Source: Sphingomonas sp. G-3-2-10
Lineage (GTDB): Bacteria; Pseudomonadota; Alphaproteobacteria; Sphingomonadales; Sphingomonadaceae
Assembly (NCBI RefSeq): GCF_012927115.1
Contig: NZ_JABBFY010000001.1
Span: forward strand, 1,178,001-1,242,000
Length of the DNA: 64,000 bases
Direction: 5' to 3'
Below the pieces are notes generated by a model. The model saw only the letters and a program-made list of their open reading frames with translations, did no database searches and was not told the origin of the DNA. The position numbers and the translations under genes are program-made. Shown here in pieces: positions 28,645-37,168 of the stretch. Each line of letters starts with the position of its first letter. Positions within the stretch are counted from its first letter, which is position 1.

Positions 28645-28718
28645 GCCGGCCCGCTCCCCCACCCGGCCACCCATAGAATACACTGTCGTTGGGTGGCCGG
28701 GTGGGGGAGCGGGCCGGC
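28645..28718. repeat. Perfect 29-bp inverted repeat (cruciform) between convergent genes
   Basis: Arms 28645-28673 and 28690-28718 are perfectly complementary, with a 16-base loop. Outside them, AGATTCGCT (28625) and AGCGAATC (28733) continue the symmetry imperfectly to both gene ends. There is no T-run, so it is a poor classical terminator, though it could block transcription from both sides or be a mobile palindromic unit. Confidence 0.95.
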
Positions 28719-28745
28719 ACCGCATCCGTGTGAGCGAATCAGATT

Positions 28746-29099
28746 CTAACCCAGCGCGTCGAGCGCCTTTTCGACCGCGTCCATCGTGAAGGGCTTGCCC
28801 AGCACGGGGCGGTCGCGGTGCTGCTCGGCCACGCTGTCGCCGCTGCCGCCGGTCGCCAGGACGAACGGGATGCCGAGTTCGGCGAGCTTGTCGGCGATGG
28901 GCCAGCTCTGTTCGCCCGCCCGCAAATTCACGTCGAGGATCGCGGCGTCGATGCCGCCCGCCGCGATCAGATCGAGCGCGGCGGCGACCGTATCGGCGCT
29001 GCCCGCAAGCTCGCGATCGAGCATCTCGAGGAAATCCTCGAGCATCATCGCGATGAGGGGTTCGTCTTCGACGATGAGGATGCGCTGCGGGGATGCCAT
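28746..29099 (-). CDS. Stand-alone response regulator receiver protein
   Basis: A 117-residue CheY-like protein with no output domain. It has the acidic pocket VEDEP near residue 10, phosphoacceptor Asp in AAILDVNLR (about 56), the Thr switch FVLATGG and Lys in VLGKPF. Stand-alone receivers of this type relay phosphate or act as sinks. It lies 37 bases downstream of cckA and is co-directional, so joint transcription is plausible. The sequence resembles receivers paired with HWE-type kinases, but that is inference. Confidence 0.88.
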   Translation of the reverse strand: MASPQRILIVEDEPLIAMMLEDFLEMLDRELAGSADTVAAALDLIAAGGIDAAILDVNLRAGEQSWPIADKLAELGIPFVLATGGSGDSVAEQHRDRPVLGKPFTMDAVEKALDALG

Positions 29100-29136
29100 G
29101 ACCGATGCTTCGCAGATTCGATTCCGCGCGCCAAGC

Positions 29137-31527
29137 CTATTTCGTTGTTAAAGCGTCCCGAGTGGCTTCCGCAAGTTGCTGAACCGAAAAGGGTTTCGGT
29201 AGGAAGGCGACATTGTCGAGGTCGATCGACTTGCGCAGCTGCTCCTCGGCATAGCCCGACATGAACAGGATCGGCAGGTCGGGATATTTCTTGCGGACGT
29301 GGCGGGCCATTGTCGGGCCGTCCATCAGCGGCATGACGACGTCCGAGACGAGCAGATCGGGCTTGTCCACGGTTTCCAGCAATTCCAGCGCAACTTCGCC
29401 ATTTTCGGCGGTGATCACGGTATAGCCCTGCCGCGCGAGCGCGCGTTCGGCGATGGCGCGGACCATGTCCTCGTCCTCGACCACCAGCACGGTGCCGCTG
29501 CCCCAGGTGTCGGCGGGCTTTTCCTTCGCGGGCAAGGGCGCCTTGGCGACGGTCGCTTCGGCGGCGGTGTGGACGGGCAGGTAGATGACGAACTCGGCCC
29601 CGCCGCCGGGGATATTGTCGGCAAAGATATAGCCGCCCGACTGCTTGACGATGCCGTACACGGTCGAGAGGCCGAGGCCGGTACCCTTGCCGACTTCCTT
29701 GGTGGTGAAGAAGGGCTCGAAGATCTTGCCCAGAAGCTCGGGCGGGATGCCGGTGCCGGTGTCGGCGATGCGCAGCGCGGTATAGTCGCCGACGGGCAGG
29801 ATATCGTCGTCCATCTGGCGGACCTGCGCGGCGGTGACCCCGGCGGTCTCGATCGTCACCGTGCCGCCACCATTGGGGCTCTTCGAAAGCATCGCGTCGC
29901 GGGCATTGACCGCGAGATTGACGATCACCTGCTCGAGCTGGCCGGGATCGGCGCGGACGGGGCCGAGATTGCGGCCATGATTGACTTCGAGCCGGACGGT
30001 TTCGCCCAGCAGCCGCTTGAGCAGGTTCGAGACTTCGGAGATCACGTCGGGCAACTGGAGCACCTGCGGACGGAGCGTCTGCTGGCGCGAGAAGGCGAGC
30101 AGCTGGCGGGTCAGCGACGCGGCGCGGTTGGAATTGGCGCGGATCTGCTGGATGTCGTCATAGTCGCTGTCGCCGGGCGAATGGCGCGACATCATCAGGT
30201 CGCAATGGCCGATGATCGCGGTCAGGATGTTGTTGAAATCGTGCGCGACGCCGCCGGCGAGCTGGCCGACCGCCTGCATCTTGGTCGCCTGCGCGATCTG
30301 GCGCTTTAGCTTCCCCTCCTCGCCCGAATCACGAAGGCTGATGAGAACGGCGGCATCGCCCAGCCCGCGCGCGCCGGCGATCTTGATCGCGACGCCTTCG
30401 TCGGGCGCGTCGGTGAAGCGGACCGTCATCTCCGCGGATTGGGGCGCGCCGCTGCCGAAACGGCGCACGGCGTCGGCAAGCGCGGCCTTGTCCTCGCGCA
30501 CCACCAGATCGCCCGGATAGAGCGGCGGAGCGGCGGCGTTGATCCGGGCGGCGCGGACGAACGCGTCGTTCATGCTGACGAAGCGGCCGTCGCGGTCGAC
30601 CAAAGCGATCCCCGAGGGCAGCAGCGCAATCAGCGAGCGGACATGCGCGCTGGCCGATGCGCCGATCGCGGGCGTGACGGCATGGCCCGGCTCCTCGTCG
30701 AGCAGCGCGACGAGCATCGGTGCGTCCTCGCCGTCGAGGAACGGGATCTGGAGGACGCGCAATGGCGTCCCGGTCAGCCCCTCGCGCTCGAAATGGACGA
30801 GGCCGCCGGTGTCGGTGACGAGCAGGCGCGCGAAATCGCGGCCCTCCACATTGGCTTCGCCATTGCCCATCGCGCGGGCGCGGAACACGCGGTTGGCCGA
30901 GCGGATGCGGCCTTCGGGCGAGACCATGACGGTCATGATCCCCGCCCCGCCCATCCGGTCGCCGGTATGGCCGGCGATCAGCGCCTCGACCTGCGCCGCG
31001 AGATCGAGCGCCTGCACGCCGATGAAGCGCCAGACCAGCGTATCCTCGCCCACCCGCGCGATCCGCGTGGCGACGGGCGCGCCGAACACGTCGATCCCCT
31101 CGAGCCGCGCTTCGCCGTCGCGCCACGCGGCGTGGCCGGCTTCGGTGAGGCGGGCATTGGCGGCGTCGCTGACCGGAAGGCCCGGCGGCGTGGGAAAGCC
31201 GGCGAAGAGAATCTCGTAGCGATCGTTCGCGCAGACGAGACGGCCCGCGCGATCGGTGACGGCAAGCGCATCGTCGCTGGCGGCGGCGAGCGCCTGCGCG
31301 ACCGACCAGTCGATCGCGGCTTCGGGCGCTTCGCCCTGCTGGAACAGGCGCCGCGCCGCGAAGATCGCGCCGGCCGCGAGAATGCCGGCGGCGACGAAAC
31401 CGATGGCAATGGCGCGCTCGTCGAGCGCGATCAGGATCACCGCGCCCGCGGCGAACCCGGCCAGGATCGCAGCCAATAGCGGCAGCAGCGGTCTGGGTGC
31501 GGGAGTCGGTGCCGGGAGGGTCGCCAT
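29137..31527 (-). CDS. cckA: Hybrid histidine kinase CckA
   Basis: A 796-residue kinase with two N-terminal TM helices (residues about 13-60), PAS-like regions to about 400, and a HisKA domain with [19 protein letters not shown] (phospho-His near 428). The HATPase follows ([42 protein letters not shown]). The C-terminal receiver has its Asp in LLVSDVVMP (about 728), and [14 protein letters not shown] is characteristic of CckA. In alphaproteobacteria CckA phosphorylates CtrA through ChpT to control the cell cycle or motility. Neither ctrA nor chpT is in the window. recA and alaS lie nearby, a neighbourhood also known from other alphaproteobacteria. Confidence 0.95.
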   Translation of the reverse strand: MATLPAPTPAPRPLLPLLAAILAGFAAGAVILIALDERAIAIGFVAAGILAAGAIFAARRLFQQGEAPEAAIDWSVAQALAAASDDALAVTDRAGRLVCANDRYEILFAGFPTPPGLPVSDAANARLTEAGHAAWRDGEARLEGIDVFGAPVATRIARVGEDTLVWRFIGVQALDLAAQVEALIAGHTGDRMGGAGIMTVMVSPEGRIRSANRVFRARAMGNGEANVEGRDFARLLVTDTGGLVHFEREGLTGTPLRVLQIPFLDGEDAPMLVALLDEEPGHAVTPAIGASASAHVRSLIALLPSGIALVDRDGRFVSMNDAFVRAARINAAAPPLYPGDLVVREDKAALADAVRRFGSGAPQSAEMTVRFTDAPDEGVAIKIAGARGLGDAAVLISLRDSGEEGKLKRQIAQATKMQAVGQLAGGVAHDFNNILTAIIGHCDLMMSRHSPGDSDYDDIQQIRANSNRAASLTRQLLAFSRQQTLRPQVLQLPDVISEVSNLLKRLLGETVRLEVNHGRNLGPVRADPGQLEQVIVNLAVNARDAMLSKSPNGGGTVTIETAGVTAAQVRQMDDDILPVGDYTALRIADTGTGIPPELLGKIFEPFFTTKEVGKGTGLGLSTVYGIVKQSGGYIFADNIPGGGAEFVIYLPVHTAAEATVAKAPLPAKEKPADTWGSGTVLVVEDEDMVRAIAERALARQGYTVITAENGEVALELLETVDKPDLLVSDVVMPLMDGPTMARHVRKKYPDLPILFMSGYAEEQLRKSIDLDNVAFLPKPFSVQQLAEATRDALTTK

Positions 31528-31578
31528 GCTTTTCTGTGTTCCGAGCTTCGTGCCGGGTCAAGCAGTCTCGGTACGCGC

Positions 31579-32115
31579 TCAGAACCTGCAGATATAGTAG
31601 TGGCCGAATAGGTGGCGCGGCGGCCATGCGCAGGTGATACCATGTCGGTCGTAGGGAGGCCGGGCGATCTGGTCGGTCGCGTCGTAGATGAGGAAGGTGA
31701 CTGGGCCGCCTGCGAACCCGATCGACCAATCATGGACCTCGAACCGGCCATTCTCCGCCACGAACGCAGGCCCCCATTCGCCGATACCGAAACCCATCGT
31801 CAGACCGACATGCGCGCAATCGGTGAGCCAGACGATTGGTTTGAAGAACATGATAGGCGCGAGGGTCGCCAGCACTATGGAGAGCGCGGCGTGCCGCATC
31901 CCGCGCCACCACTTCATAACGGCCCATCCGCAGAGCCCGAGGAGGGGGACAGGCCAGCCAAGGACCACGATCAAGATAAATATGGCGCCTGGCCCGCGCG
32001 GTAAGCTGCACAGAAGCAGCATGACGAAAACGCCAGCCAAGGAGGCGCACGCGGGCCAGGGCGTCAGGCGATCATGATGCGGTACATCCTCGGCTTCGGG
32101 CATGATTGCCGACAC
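31579..32115 (-). CDS. Small polytopic membrane protein, unknown
   Basis: A 178-residue protein with about three TM segments (CASLAGVFVMLLLCSLP, IFILIVVLGWPVPLLGLCGW, AALSIVLATLAPIMFFKPIV) and a C-terminal soluble part ending HLFGHYYICRF. Several Cys and Trp residues are present. It lies 51 bases upstream of cckA on the same strand. No family recognised; support is the length, membrane pattern and fit in the gap. Confidence 0.55.
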   Translation of the reverse strand: MSAIMPEAEDVPHHDRLTPWPACASLAGVFVMLLLCSLPRGPGAIFILIVVLGWPVPLLGLCGWAVMKWWRGMRHAALSIVLATLAPIMFFKPIVWLTDCAHVGLTMGFGIGEWGPAFVAENGRFEVHDWSIGFAGGPVTFLIYDATDQIARPPYDRHGITCAWPPRHLFGHYYICRF

Positions 32116-32220
32116 GAACCTTCTCCCCTTTGCGTGGAAGCGTTGTCGCGGGTTCGCGCGCCTTCGTCATGAGATGAGGATGAGGATTTTGTGAGCGACG
32201 CCCCGGTGCCAAGCACACAA

Positions 32221-32365
32221 TCCCTCTCTCCTTGGGGAGAGGGAGGGAGCCGATACCGTCGGCGGAAGGGTGAGGGTTTGCAAGGTGTGGATCATCGGGC
32301 CCCTCACCCGTCCCACTCGCTTCGCAAGCGGGCCCCTTCCCTCTCCCCCCGGTAGGGGAGAGGGA
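32221..32365. repeat. Composite inverted pair of the dispersed repeat (copies B and B')
   Basis: 32221-32275 is copy B, the reverse complement relative of 24221-24275. 32311-32365 is a second, diverged unit in the opposite direction (CCCTCACCCGTCC to GGGGAGAGGGA). GGGTGAGGG and CCCCTCACCC face each other across 32280-32310, giving a BIME-like double-hairpin structure between the M13 peptidase stop and a membrane-protein gene. The remaining space 32116-32220 shows no gene. Confidence 0.75.
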
Positions 32366-32375
32366 AAGTCGAAGC

Positions 32376-34457
32376 TTACCAGATCCGGACGCGCTGGTCG
32401 GGCTGGAGGAACAGCTTCTGCCCGGCTTCCGGCGCGAACGCCGCGTACCAGGGATCGAGGTTGCGGACGACCGCGGCGCGATATTCGGACGGGCTGTGCG
32501 GATCGGTCAGGATGCGCTGGCGCATCGCCGGTTCGCGGAAGTTGCGGCGCCACACCTGCGCCCAGCCGAGATAGAAGCGCTGATCGCCCGAATAGCCACC
32601 GATCACCGGCGCGGCCTTGCCGCCCAGCGAGTGACGATAGGCGTCATAGGCGACCGTCAGGCCGGCGAGATCCCCGACATTCTCGCCGAGCGTAAGCGCG
32701 CCCTTCACGTGCATCCCCGGCAGCGGCTCGTACAGATCGTACTGCGCCACCAGCGCATCGGTACGCGCCTTGAACGCGGCGACGTCGGCCGGAGTCCACC
32801 AGTCGGTGAGCGTGCCAGACGCGTCGTACTTCGCGCCCTGATCGTCGAAGTGATGGCTCAGCTCATGGCCGATCACCGCGCCGATGCCGCCATAGTTCAC
32901 CGCCGGATCGGCGTTGGGATCGAAGAAGGGCGGCTGGAGGATCGCGGCGGGGAAGACGATCTCGACCATGCCGAAATTGGCATAGGCGTTCACTTCCATC
33001 GGGGTCATGCCCCATTCCCAGCGCTGCAGCGGCTTGCCGAGATGGTTCACATTCTCTTCGTGCGCCCAGTTGTTGGCGCGGATCACATTGCCCAGCGCGT
33101 CGCCGGAAACGATGTTGAGATCCGAATAGTCGCGCCAGCGATCGGGATAGCCGATCTTGGGCGTGAAGGCGGCCAGCTTGGCATGGGCCTTCACCTTGGT
33201 TTCGGGCGACATCCATTCGAGCGCATCGATGCGGCGGCCCATCGCGGCGATGATGTTCTTGATCATCTCGTCCATCACCGCCTTGGTCTCGGGCGGATAA
33301 TATTTGGCGACATAGATCTTCGAGACTTCATCCTCTAGCGCGCCCGCGGTCCAGTCGGTCGCGCGCTTCCAGCGGGCCTGCTGCTCGGGCGTGCCCGACA
33401 GGGTGGTGCCGTAGAAGGAGAAATTCTCCTTGTCGAAGGCATCCGGCAGCACCGCCGAGAAGCGATCGAGGCTGCGGACCAGCAGCTGATCCTTGAGCAC
33501 CGCGATCGGAGTCGAGCGGATCAGCTTGGCGATGCCGGTGACCGCGCTGGGCTGGGACACCAGCACATAATCGACCTTCGCGCCGATGCCGGTGAAATAG
33601 CCGCCGAAGTCGAAGCCCGGCGCCTTCTTCGTCAGTTCCGCGAGCGTCATCTTGTTGTAGGTCTTGGTCGCATCGCGGCTGTCGACACGGGTCCAGTGGA
33701 CGCGGGCGATCTCGGTCTCATAGGCGAGGATCGCCTTGGCGCGGGCGGCGGCATTGGGCTCGCCGGCCAGCGTCAGCACGTTGGTCAGATGCTTCTCATA
33801 GGCGGCGCGATTCGCGACCTGCTTGGCGTCGGCCGAGAGATAATAATCGCGGTCCGGCATGCCGAGACCGCTCTGCGACAGGTTCAGCGCATAGACTTCG
33901 GGGTTCTTGTCGTCCTGGCCGACATAGCTGCCAAAGGGGATGCTCACGCCGTTGCGGTCCGCCTGAGCGAGCAGCGCGGCATAGCCGGCCTTGGACTTCA
34001 GGCCCTTGACCTGATTGAGCCAGGGCTGGATCGGCGCGAGGCCCTTGCTCTCAATCGTGCCGGTGTCGAGATAGGTCGAGTAAGCGACGCCGATCTTCGA
34101 ATTGGGATTGGCCTTCACTTCCTCGAGAATGCCCTGGGTACGCTTCTGCGACAGGTCGGCGAGGACAGTGAACATGCCGTAGTTCGACCGGTCCGACGGG
34201 ATCGGCGTATTCTTCGCCCAGGTGCCATTGGCGTAATTGTAGAAGCTGTCGCCCGGGCTGACGCCCTTGTCCATGCCCGCCTCGTCGAAGCCGAAGGCGC
34301 CGAGTTGCGGCGCGGGCTTCGCGGGTTCGGGCGCAGGCGCCGGGGCTTCGACGACCGCAGCCGGCGTCACGGGGACCGGAGCTTCTTTGGTGGCGCAGGA
34401 AGCGAGCAACGCCGATCCGGCGAGCATCGTGGTGGCAAGGAGGGCAAAGCGCATCAT
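32376..34457 (-). CDS. M13 family metallopeptidase lipoprotein (neprilysin/PepO-like)
   Basis: A 693-residue protein from ATG 34457 (an ATG follows immediately at 34454); MRFALLATTMLAGSALLASC is a lipoprotein signal. The N-terminal M13 domain is followed by the catalytic one: NAYANFGMVEIVFPAAILQP (substrate-binding NAY), GAVIGHELSHHFDDQGAKYD (HExxH zinc site) and GENVGDLAGLTVAYDAY (ENxxD, third ligand Glu). Short oligopeptides are the usual substrates. The protein ends QPDQRVRIW, the family's typical C-terminus lacking the eukaryotic CxxW. It is expected in the periplasm, attached by lipid. Confidence 0.95.
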   Translation of the reverse strand: MMRFALLATTMLAGSALLASCATKEAPVPVTPAAVVEAPAPAPEPAKPAPQLGAFGFDEAGMDKGVSPGDSFYNYANGTWAKNTPIPSDRSNYGMFTVLADLSQKRTQGILEEVKANPNSKIGVAYSTYLDTGTIESKGLAPIQPWLNQVKGLKSKAGYAALLAQADRNGVSIPFGSYVGQDDKNPEVYALNLSQSGLGMPDRDYYLSADAKQVANRAAYEKHLTNVLTLAGEPNAAARAKAILAYETEIARVHWTRVDSRDATKTYNKMTLAELTKKAPGFDFGGYFTGIGAKVDYVLVSQPSAVTGIAKLIRSTPIAVLKDQLLVRSLDRFSAVLPDAFDKENFSFYGTTLSGTPEQQARWKRATDWTAGALEDEVSKIYVAKYYPPETKAVMDEMIKNIIAAMGRRIDALEWMSPETKVKAHAKLAAFTPKIGYPDRWRDYSDLNIVSGDALGNVIRANNWAHEENVNHLGKPLQRWEWGMTPMEVNAYANFGMVEIVFPAAILQPPFFDPNADPAVNYGGIGAVIGHELSHHFDDQGAKYDASGTLTDWWTPADVAAFKARTDALVAQYDLYEPLPGMHVKGALTLGENVGDLAGLTVAYDAYRHSLGGKAAPVIGGYSGDQRFYLGWAQVWRRNFREPAMRQRILTDPHSPSEYRAAVVRNLDPWYAAFAPEAGQKLFLQPDQRVRIW

Positions 34458-34536
34458 GATTTCCCCATGAAAATGGATGCGCCGTCTTAGCCAGCTATCA
34501 CGCCCCGTCAATCAAAGCGATTGCGATATGAAACCA

Positions 34537-35115
34537 TTACAAAAGCGAGGGATTTCGCGCATTTTCCTTGCGCAAAATCTGCCGTTTCTTCCATTTTCGT
34601 GCGATCCACCAGCGCCACCCCAGGCGGGTGGCGAAATAGCCGATGACCGTGAGGATCACCGTGACCGTCGAAAGGCCCAGCAGCAGCGCGGGCCCCGCAT
34701 CGTGGAACAGCCAGTCGAACCAGCCCTGTTCCTTCGCCGTCTGAAGCGCTGCGGGATTGGCGCGCTCGCCCAGCATCTTGCTGCCCAGCCAATAGGCGAA
34801 AATCCACAGCGGCGGCGTGGTGAGCGGATTGGTGAAGAAGGTTGTGGCGGCGGCGGCCGGAATGTTCGCGCGCAGCGGCAGCGCGAGTACGGCCGAAGCG
34901 GGAATCTGGCCCATCGGCACCATGATGCCCGTCACCATGCCCAGCGCAACGCCGCGGGGGACCGAACGGCGGGTGAAGCGCCACAACGACGAATGGAGCA
35001 AGCGGCTGGCCACGGGGCGCAACCAGCGATTGCTCTCGATCGCTTCGCGGGTCGGCACATTCTTGTCGACCCAGCGCTGCATCCGGGTGCGCGGATCGAT
35101 CTCGTCGTCAACCAC
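34537..35115 (-). CDS. DUF2062 domain membrane protein
   Basis: A 192-residue protein counted from GTG 35115. The DUF2062 core shows [40 protein letters not shown] (conserved NP-x-T) and the [14 protein letters not shown], ending with a C-terminal TM and basic tail. The function is unknown; it is widespread in proteobacteria. GTG 35115 overlaps the end of smpB by 8 bases and leaves a short N-terminus ([15 protein letters not shown]); an ATG at 35181 would overlap smpB by 74 bases. Confidence 0.82.
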   Translation of the reverse strand: MVDDEIDPRTRMQRWVDKNVPTREAIESNRWLRPVASRLLHSSLWRFTRRSVPRGVALGMVTGIMVPMGQIPASAVLALPLRANIPAAAATTFFTNPLTTPPLWIFAYWLGSKMLGERANPAALQTAKEQGWFDWLFHDAGPALLLGLSTVTVILTVIGYFATRLGWRWWIARKWKKRQILRKENARNPSLL

Positions 35116-35590
35116 GATCGCGCATGATCCGCTGCTGATCGCGCTTCCAGTCCCGTTCCTTGATCGACTCGCGCTTGTCATGCGTCTTCTTGCCCTTGGC
35201 GAGCGCGAGTTCGACCTTCGCGCGTCCCCGTCCGTTGAAATAGATGGACAGCGGAACGAGCGTCATCCCCTCCCGCGCCACCGCGCCGTGGAGCTTGTTT
35301 ATCTCGCGCTCATGAAGGAGCAATTTACGGGGGCGCTTGGCTTCGTGATTATATCGGTTGCCGTGCGAAAATTCCGGGATGTTGGCGTTGATCAGCCAGA
35401 CGCCGTTTTCGCCCACCTCGGCATAGCTTTCTGCGATCGATCCCTCGCCGAAACGGAGCGATTTCACTTCGGTGCCCGTCAGGGCGATGCCCGCCTCGTA
35501 AACGGTCTCGATGAAATAATCGTACCGCGCGCGCCGGTTCTCGGCGACGGTCTTCACTTTCTCGAATTTGGGGGGAAGCGGACGGGACAT
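35108..35590 (-). CDS. smpB: SsrA-binding protein SmpB
   Basis: A 160-residue protein that delivers tmRNA to stalled ribosomes for trans-translation. Conserved features are [52 protein letters not shown] and the basic C-terminal tail [19 protein letters not shown] that mimics tRNA. ATG 35590 gives the standard N-terminus ([19 protein letters not shown]). The ssrA RNA itself was not seen in the window. It overlaps the DUF2062 gene. Confidence 0.97.
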   Translation of the reverse strand: MSRPLPPKFEKVKTVAENRRARYDYFIETVYEAGIALTGTEVKSLRFGEGSIAESYAEVGENGVWLINANIPEFSHGNRYNHEAKRPRKLLLHEREINKLHGAVAREGMTLVPLSIYFNGRGRAKVELALAKGKKTHDKRESIKERDWKRDQQRIMRDRG

Positions 35591-35715
35591 GATCCGGGCG
35601 ATGTAGGGACGCGGGCGATAAAGGGAAAGCCCGATCGTCTCGATCGCTTGACCGGCGCAACCGGCCATATGATCATTCCGTCGCCGTGCGTGGGGCGCGG
35701 CAAGGGGGATGGACC

Positions 35716-36201
35716 ATGCTGCGTATCTTGCTGCCGTCGCTGATCGCGATCCTTTTCGTGTTGCCGGGCCAGGCCTCGGCCCAGGTCGTGACGAAATTCG
35801 CCAATGAATGGCTCGTCTATCCGACCAGCACCTGCAAGGTCGTGGTCAATGTGGGTGCGGTCTATGGTTTTGTCGGCAGCGAAGTCACGAAGGTGACCTG
35901 GTCCGGCAAATGCGGCAAGGACGGGCTCGCCGAAGGCGAAGGCGAGATGGGCATCTATTACACGCAGGACGGCGAAACGCTCTACGCCGATCACTTCGGA
36001 AGCTTCGTGGGCGGGCTGATGCAGGGCCCGTGGAAGTTCGCGACCTGGAACCGGAATGGAGACGATCTCTCCGGTTCCGGCATCTACAACTACCTGTCGT
36101 ATCGCGACGGCTGCATGGTCAAGTTCGAACGGACCGAAATCCGCTCGCCCTGCCGGATGATCACCGGACGGGCCACGGCCACCAACGCGCGGGTAAAATG
36201 A
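35716..36201 (+). CDS. Exported protein with MORN-like glycine pattern
   Basis: A 161-residue protein from ATG 35716 with a Sec signal ([20 protein letters not shown], cleavage near ASAQ). The mature chain has spaced Gly/Tyr units ([47 protein letters not shown]) like degenerate MORN repeats, and four Cys ([23 protein letters not shown]) likely forming disulfides. Function unknown. It converges on dapA with 22 bases between the stops. Confidence 0.78.
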   Translation: MLRILLPSLIAILFVLPGQASAQVVTKFANEWLVYPTSTCKVVVNVGAVYGFVGSEVTKVTWSGKCGKDGLAEGEGEMGIYYTQDGETLYADHFGSFVGGLMQGPWKFATWNRNGDDLSGSGIYNYLSYRDGCMVKFERTEIRSPCRMITGRATATNARVK

Positions 36202-36223
36202 CCGCGCGGGGTTTGCGGGGACG

Positions 36224-37105
36224 TCAGATCAGCCCCGCAAACGCCAACGCCGCATCCACCGCTGCCTGGCTCGCTTCGCCGGCGGGCGTCATCGGCAGGC
36301 GGAGTTCGGTCGGGAAGCCCGGGCGGACCTTGCCCAGCGCGTACTTGACCGGCCCCGGCGAGGCATCGGTGAACATCGCGACGTGGAGCGGGAACAGGCG
36401 ATCCTGATAGTCCAGCGCCTTCGTGTAATCGCCGGCGGCCAGCGCCGCCTGGAATTCGGCGCACAGGCGCGGCGCGACGTTCGCGGTGACCGAGATGCAC
36501 CCCACCCCGCCCATCGCGTTGAACGCCAGCGCGGTCTCATCATTGCCCGATAGCTGGATGAAGTCCGCGCCGCAGGCCGCGCGCTGTTCGCTGACGCGGG
36601 TCAGATTGCCGGTGGCGTCCTTCACTGCGGGAAACTTGCCCGGGAACGCCTTGACCAGCCGGCCCATCGTCGCGGGCTGGATGTCGGTCACGGTGCGGCC
36701 GGGCACATTGTAGAGCATGATCGGCAGCGCGCATTCCGCCACGACTGCCTCGAAATGGCGGAAGATGCCTTCCTGGCTCGGGCGGTTGTAATAAGGCGGG
36801 ACCATCAGCACGGCATCGGCGCCGGCCGCCGCTGCAGCCTTCACATTGGCGATCGCGACGGCGGTATCGTTCGAACCCGCCCCGGCGATGACGGGCACCC
36901 TGCCCTTCGTCTGGTCGACGCAGACGCGGACGACCTCGAAATGCTCGTCCTTCGGCATCGTCGCGGACTCGCCCGTGGTGCCGCAGGGCACCAGCCCGGT
37001 GGAGCCTTCGCTAATCTGCCATTCAACCAGATCGCGATAGGCTGCTTCGTCGAAACTGCCGTTACGGAACGGCGTGACGAGCGCGGGAATGGAGCCCGAA
37101 AACAT
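36224..37105 (-). CDS. dapA: 4-hydroxy-tetrahydrodipicolinate synthase
   Basis: A 293-residue TIM-barrel lyase that condenses pyruvate and aspartate semialdehyde in the lysine/meso-DAP pathway. Visible are GSIPALVTPF at the N-terminus, GTTGES (substrate loop), YYNRPSQEG, LYNVPGRT (catalytic Tyr) and FPAVKDATGN with the Schiff-base Lys near 162. ATG 37105 gives the canonical start (MFSGSIPALVTPF); the much longer open frame upstream is antisense to slt. It is divergent from the lytic transglycosylase gene across 63 bases. Confidence 0.97.
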   Translation of the reverse strand: MFSGSIPALVTPFRNGSFDEAAYRDLVEWQISEGSTGLVPCGTTGESATMPKDEHFEVVRVCVDQTKGRVPVIAGAGSNDTAVAIANVKAAAAAGADAVLMVPPYYNRPSQEGIFRHFEAVVAECALPIMLYNVPGRTVTDIQPATMGRLVKAFPGKFPAVKDATGNLTRVSEQRAACGADFIQLSGNDETALAFNAMGGVGCISVTANVAPRLCAEFQAALAAGDYTKALDYQDRLFPLHVAMFTDASPGPVKYALGKVRPGFPTELRLPMTPAGEASQAAVDAALAFAGLI

Positions 37106-37168
37106 GGTCCCGGAAAAGTCCTTAATTCGAGAAATCAGGGGCTGGCCAATAGGCCTCGATTCCGTATC

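Noticed and set aside
35108..35668. tmRNA (ssrA) searched for near smpB
   Set aside because: No tRNA-Ala-like ends or tag frame were seen next to smpB.
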